Positions 32,170 through 32,228 of a stretch of DNA of 32,228 bases are shown in pieces. The translations under genes and the position numbers were made by a program. Origin of the DNA: CAYGTK01 sp964352775 (GTDB taxonomy: Bacteria; Bacteroidota; Bacteroidia; Chitinophagales; CAIOSU01); assembly GCA_964352775.1 (NCBI GenBank), contig CAYGTK010000015.1, forward strand, positions 1 through 32,228, in the 5' to 3' direction. The first letter of the stretch is position 1; each line of letters opens with the position of its first letter. The notes under the pieces were generated by a model. It had not been told where the DNA came from. It ran no database searches and was given only the letters and a program-made list of their open reading frames with translations.

Positions 32170-32228
32170 TATACGCGGTTGACCTCCCTGATGAAAAGCA
32201 CCATTAATATCAACAATAAGAACATGGC
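32169..32228 (-). CDS. C-terminal fragment of an upstream gene (partial)
   Basis: On the minus strand the window enters an open frame ending at TAA (32171-32169), overlapping the mutL ATG by 1 bp in a TAATG junction. The visible end is hydrophobic then basic (MFLLLILMVLFIREVNRV). Such overlaps are typical of operons, which supports a real gene, but only about 19 codons are visible, so it cannot be named and could be a chance frame. Confidence 0.35.
   Translation of the reverse strand, partial: AMFLLLILMVLFIREVNRV

Overview
The window reads as a chromosomal segment from a member of the Bacteroidota, with base composition around 40% GC. The pointers are: promoter-like TAnnTTTG boxes (a perfect one lies just upstream of the OmpA lipoprotein), almost no Shine-Dalgarno sequences, a fused E1 alpha/beta 2-oxoacid dehydrogenase, short lipoprotein signal peptides ending in G/S-C, a CRTAC1-type FG-GAP/ASPIC lipoprotein, and a mutL-rhomboid-rhomboid run whose second rhomboid has a DUF6576-like tail. 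No genus can be named safely. There are no insertion sequences, phage genes, CRISPR arrays or rRNA genes, and no gene-free stretch above about 200 bp.

Layout. (1) 44-4084: a YbjN-like protein, a divergent XRE/S24-like regulator with a palindromic operator candidate, a CAU tRNA (probably tRNA-Ile2), a HAD phosphatase, a secreted protein with six ~18-residue C-terminal repeats, and a TPR protein. (2) 4149-18125: a surface-glycan type locus. It has a GT8-like transferase, four GT2 transferases, an FdtA/WxcM-type sugar ketoisomerase, a giant FG-GAP/ASPIC lipoprotein, a vanadium-haloperoxidase-like lipoprotein, a ketoacyl synthase III, a WecD-like GNAT, an AspH/LpxO-like hydroxylase and a GT-C-like membrane protein. 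(3) 18127-20195: radA-comF, both genes with known roles in natural transformation in other bacteria. (4) 20263-25040: OmpA lipoprotein, tatC, a small membrane protein, rpiB, fused E1 dehydrogenase and an unlisted 34-38 residue single-span membrane protein. (5) 25047-32169: a tightly packed minus-strand run mutL, two rhomboids, an EEP-family protein, cysS and an M28 peptidase lipoprotein.

How it works together. Region 2 probably builds and decorates a cell-surface glycan or glycolipid. FdtA would make a 3-keto-6-deoxy sugar nucleotide. The aminotransferase that normally follows is not in the window. KAS III and GNAT could supply and attach an acyl group. DPM/ArnC-type GT2 enzymes would load polyprenyl phosphate, and the GT-C-like protein would use such donors at the membrane. 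The haloperoxidase-like and FG-GAP lipoproteins inside this locus are the least explained part and the best candidate for something new. The locus alternates strands, and all four convergent junctions in the window are overlapping or nearly abutting, leaving no room for ordinary terminators.
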